DNA from: Smittia aterrima
Lineage: Eukaryota; Arthropoda; Insecta; Diptera; Chironomidae
Length of the DNA: 64,000 nucleotides
Direction: 5' to 3'
NCBI GenBank assembly: GCA_033063855.1
Contig: CP093831.1
Location: 5,022,001 to 5,086,000 of the forward strand
Shown here: positions 61,001 to 64,000 of the stretch, piece after piece
Numbering within the stretch: the first letter of the stretch is position 1
Layout of the letters: the number at the start of each line of letters is the position of its first letter
The notes under the pieces: model-generated
The model's database searches: none
Told to the model about the DNA's origin: nothing
The model's input: the letters and a program-made list of their open reading frames with translations, nothing else
Made by a program: the position numbers and the translations under genes

Positions 61001-63984
61001 TATTCAAATATTGGCAGCTTACGTTTGTTACATTTTCGGCAAGTTCGCGTGTAAAATTCTCATTCAGGGATTCAGTTACTCGTTCCCCGTCAATCTTACA
61101 ATTCCAATTTCCATTTCGTTGCTGATCGCTGCATGTGGAATTCGCAACGGGGACCCCTGCTTCTACCATGGAACAATCCCCGACTATCTTTTCTTTGAGA
61201 GTCCGACGATCTTCAATATCAGCGACCTCGCGTCAAAACAAATGGCATGGGCTTGGTTGCTTTGGCTTTTCTCACAAGCTTGGATTTCGATTCACATCTG
61301 GACACCAAAATGTGAACGTCTCGCGACGACAGAAAAGCTCTTCGTCACTCCAATGTACAGCGCTTTGGTGATTGATCAATCTATGGCGCTTAACCGAAGA
61401 CGAGATGATCAAGCAGATGTTAAGACAGAAGACTTAGCTGAAATCGAAAAGGAGAAAGGCGATGAATATTATGAGACAATTTCCGTTCATACCGACGGAT
61501 CGGCAATGCCAAAGTCAAATATCAAGTCATCAGATCACATCACAAGAATCTACGCTTGTTGTACGATGTGGCACGAGACAAAAGACGAAATGATTGAGTT
61601 TTTGAAATCGATTATTCGATTAGACGAAGATCAATGCGCTCGACGTGTGGCGCAAAAATATCTCCGAATCGTTGATCCGGATTATTACGAATTCGAAAGT
61701 AAGTTTTGACTTTGAGAGATCGATCAATGAATGATTCAATAAACATTTCCTTTTGTGTTTCAGCTCACATTTTCTTCGATGACGCGTTTGAAATCTCCGA
61801 TCACTCTGACAATGATATCCAAGTAAATCGATTTGTGAAACTTCTCGTTAACACAATTGATGAGGCAGCTTCTGACGTTCATCAAACAAACATTCGCTTG
61901 CGTGCTCCCAAGAAATATCCCGCTCCGTATGGTGGGCGTTTGGTTTGGACACTCCCTGGCAAGACCAAAATGATTGCTCACTTGAAAGATAAAGATCGAA
62001 TCAGACACAGAAAGCGATGGTCTCAAGTCATGTACATGTACTATCTTCTTGGTCATCGACTAATGGAGTTGCCAATCTCTGTCGATCGTAAAGACGTCAT
62101 CGCCGAAAACACTTACTTGTTAACACTTGATGGAGACATTGATTTCCAACCAAACGCTGTCACTCTGCTGATCGATTTAATGAAGAAAAATAAGAATCTT
62201 GGAGCTGCTTGTGGACGAATTCATCCAATTGGATCTGGGCCGATGGTGTGGTATCAGAAGTTCGAGTATGCAATCGGTCATTGGCTGCAAAAGGCTACTG
62301 AACATATGATTGGATGCGTTCTCTGTTCGCCCGGATGCTTCTCACTTTTCCGTGGTAAAGGTTTAATGGACGACAACGTCATGAAGAAGTACACTTTGCG
62401 ATCTGATGAGGCGAGACATTACGTGCAATACGATCAGGGCGAGGATCGATGGTTGTGTACATTGCTGTTGCAAAGAGGCTATCGAGTCGAATACTCAGCT
62501 GCATCAGATGCTTACACTCATTGTCCTGAAGGTTTCAACGAGTTCTACAATCAAAGACGTCGATGGGTTCCATCGACAATCGCAAACATCATGGATCTTC
62601 TCGGCGATTACAAGCGAACGATTAAAGTCAACGATAACATTTCTCTTCTTTACATTTTCTATCAAATGTTGTTGATGGGAGGAACAATCCTCGGACCTGG
62701 AACGATTTTTCTGATGTTGGTGGGGGCCTTCGTCGCTGCTTTCCGCATTGATAACTGGACTTCATTCTACTACAATATCATTCCGATTCTCGCGTTCATG
62801 TTCGTTTGCTTCACTTGCAAAGCGAATCTTCAATTATTGCTAGCTCAGATACTTTCGACGATGTACGCACTGATCATGATGGCAGTGATAGTTGGTACGG
62901 CTTTACAATTGGGCGAGGACGGAATCGGTTCACCTTCTGCAATTTTCTTGATATCAATGGTGGGGTCATTCTTTATAGCAGCGTGTTTGCATCCCCAAGA
63001 GTTCTGGTGTATCGCTGCTGGAATTATTTATTTGTTGTCGATTCCATCTATGTACTTGCTGTTGATCTTGTACTCGATCATCAACTTGAATGTTGTCTCA
63101 TGGGGAACTCGAGAGGTTGTCGCAAAGAAGACGAAGAAAGAGATGGAAGCTGACAAGAAGGAAGCGGAAGAAGCAGCAAAGACTGCAAAGCAGAGGTCTC
63201 TGCTTGGATTCTTGCAAGGAAATGTTGGATCGAGCAGTGACGAAGAAGGTTCAATCGATATTTCTGTTGCTGGTCTATTCAGATGTCTTCTCTGTACTCA
63301 TGGAAAGACAAGTGATGAGAAAGCTCAATTGATTCACATCGCTGATTCGTTAGACACGCTTAAGAAGAAACTTGACCAATTAGAACGTCATGTTGATCCA
63401 CACGCGCATCTTCATCACCATCGACGACGAACTGCATCGACAGGATCGAAGGATCATCACTTGGGATCAGTCGCTGAAGTTGCTTCGGAAGAAGACAGGT
63501 GAGAATTGATTATTTAATTAAGAAATAGTTTTCATTTTAAATCCTTTTCTATTTAGCGAGGAATCTGAATCAGAATCATCGACAGTGCCACGAGATGAAC
63601 GCGATTTCTTGACCAATCCATACTGGATCGAAGACGTTGAATTGAGAAAAGGAGAAGTTGACTTCTTGTCAAGTGCTGAAATTCAGTTCTGGAAGGATCT
63701 TATCGACAAATATTTGTATCCGATCGATCAAGATAAAGCTGAACAGGTCAGACTTCGTTAAATCGATTTAACTTGAACTCAATTTAAATCTTTTCTTTTA
63801 CTCGCAGGCACGTATTGCGACAGATTTGAAAGACTTAAGAAACTCTGCTGTCTTTGGGTTTTTCATGATTAATGCTCTTTTTGTCCTTATCGTGTTCTTG
63901 TTGCAATTGAACAAGGACAACCTTCACGTTAAGTGGCCGATTTCCGCCCGAATTAATGTGACATACGACGAAGTCACTCAAGAG
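58047..63984 (+). CDS. kkv: Chitin synthase 1 (krotzkopf verkehrt), 3' end outside window
   Basis: Membrane-bound GT2 family enzyme polymerising UDP-GlcNAc into cuticular and tracheal chitin at the epidermal plasma membrane. Exons: 58047-58156, 59819-59994, 60062-60708, 60777-61698, 61764-63498, 63557-63746 and 63808-63984, making 1319 codons here. Residues of the MSAIRH form: N-terminal membrane spans, signature YACCTMWHET at about 570-579, DGDID 741-745, GEDRW 844-848, QRRRW 882-886, then a membrane cluster and WGTRE 1065-1069. A charged coiled coil (KKTKKEMEADKKEAEEAAK) follows, typical of class A (CHS1). The last visible exon has exactly 59 codons, contains a membrane helix and an N-V-T sequon, and ends GAG|GTAAAA. 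All phases agree. The remaining C-terminal membrane exons lie beyond the window. Confidence 0.95.
58157..59638 (+). other. Chitin synthase intron with internal promoter for the second N-terminus
   Basis: About 1.5 kb between the two alternative first coding exons. A GATCAGTGAGC near 59510 resembles the arthropod TCAGT initiator and lies about 130 bases before the ATG of the second first exon. No other coding sequence recognised. Confidence 0.45.
59639..59739 (+). CDS. kkv: Alternative first coding exon of chitin synthase 1
   Basis: Starts at ATG 59639-59641 and reads MSSHYPSFFSHHYEMCEVED, then a run of Asp/Glu, ending ACT CAG AG|GTTGAT. The exon ends with two bases (AG), exactly like the MSAIRH exon at 58047-58156, so either can splice to exon 59819-59994 (SQRTVHETKGW) in frame. 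Alternative 5' exons are known for insect CHS1 genes. The GTTGAT donor is weaker than GTAAGT. Confidence 0.75.
63808..63984 (+). CDS. kkv: 177-base chitin synthase exon, candidate member of a mutually exclusive pair
   Basis: Phase 0 on both sides and exactly 59 codons, from ARIATDLKDLRN to NVTYDEVTQE, with one predicted membrane helix (FGFFMINALFVLIVFLL). In other insects CHS1 has two tandem alternative exons of 177 bases at this place. The second copy, if present, is beyond base 64000. Confidence 0.8.
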
Positions 63985-64000
63985 GTAAAATGTTTTGGGA

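Noticed and set aside
1..64000. tRNA, rRNA, CRISPR, transposon or viral sequences
   Set aside because: Looked for tRNA-like arms, tandem direct repeats, terminal repeats and transposase or polymerase motifs by eye; none could be supported. Short degenerate elements could be missed without a search.

Overview
This window is AT-rich nuclear DNA of an insect, most likely a lower dipteran (nematoceran, midge-like). Pointers are GT-AG introns mostly of 50-75 bases, a cuticle-type chitin synthase, a tan N-beta-alanyldopamine hydrolase, a Vreteno-like germline Tudor protein and an OXR1/mustard gene of the fly type with LysM, GRAM-like and TLDc parts. Species cannot be fixed from the sequence. All gene models below were built by reading splice sites by eye and checking reading-frame phase across every junction. 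Domain names come from recognising family motifs; no database search was run.

Layout. (1) 1-2.5 kb, minus strand: mitochondrial fission factor homolog (Tango11/Mff, 3' end outside the window), then RNA polymerase I subunit RPA49/POLR1E. (2) 2.5-5.7 kb: no convincing gene. (3) 5.7-33.5 kb, minus strand: one large gene, mustard/OXR1, with 19 coding exons in the long form, several alternative starts and introns up to 8.5 kb. Its non-coding first exon may lie near 39.5 kb. (4) 33.5-40 kb: apparently non-coding. (5) 40-52.2 kb: a compact block of eight genes in 12 kb. These are SDF2 (+), a two-finger C2H2 protein (+), arylsulfatase B (-), KDM8/JMJD5 (-), vreteno-like (+), tan (-), WTAP/fl(2)d (+) and Rca1/Emi1 (-). 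(6) 52.8-64 kb, plus strand: chitin synthase 1 (krotzkopf verkehrt) with two alternative first coding exons, running off the right edge.

The genes are unrelated housekeeping and developmental genes, not an operon-like system. Shared features are close divergent starts (KDM8/vreteno, tan/WTAP, Rca1/chitin synthase) and close convergent ends (vreteno/tan, 56 bases apart). I found no convincing transposon, tRNA, rRNA, CRISPR or viral element. The most interesting points are gene-structural: a start codon split by an intron in the vreteno-like gene, a 36-base phase-neutral cassette exon in mustard with a perfect 15-bp inverted repeat in the intron before it, a membrane-anchored short TLDc isoform, a zinc-binding region interrupted by about 104 residues in Rca1, and a 59-codon chitin synthase exon of the size known for the family's mutually exclusive exon pair.
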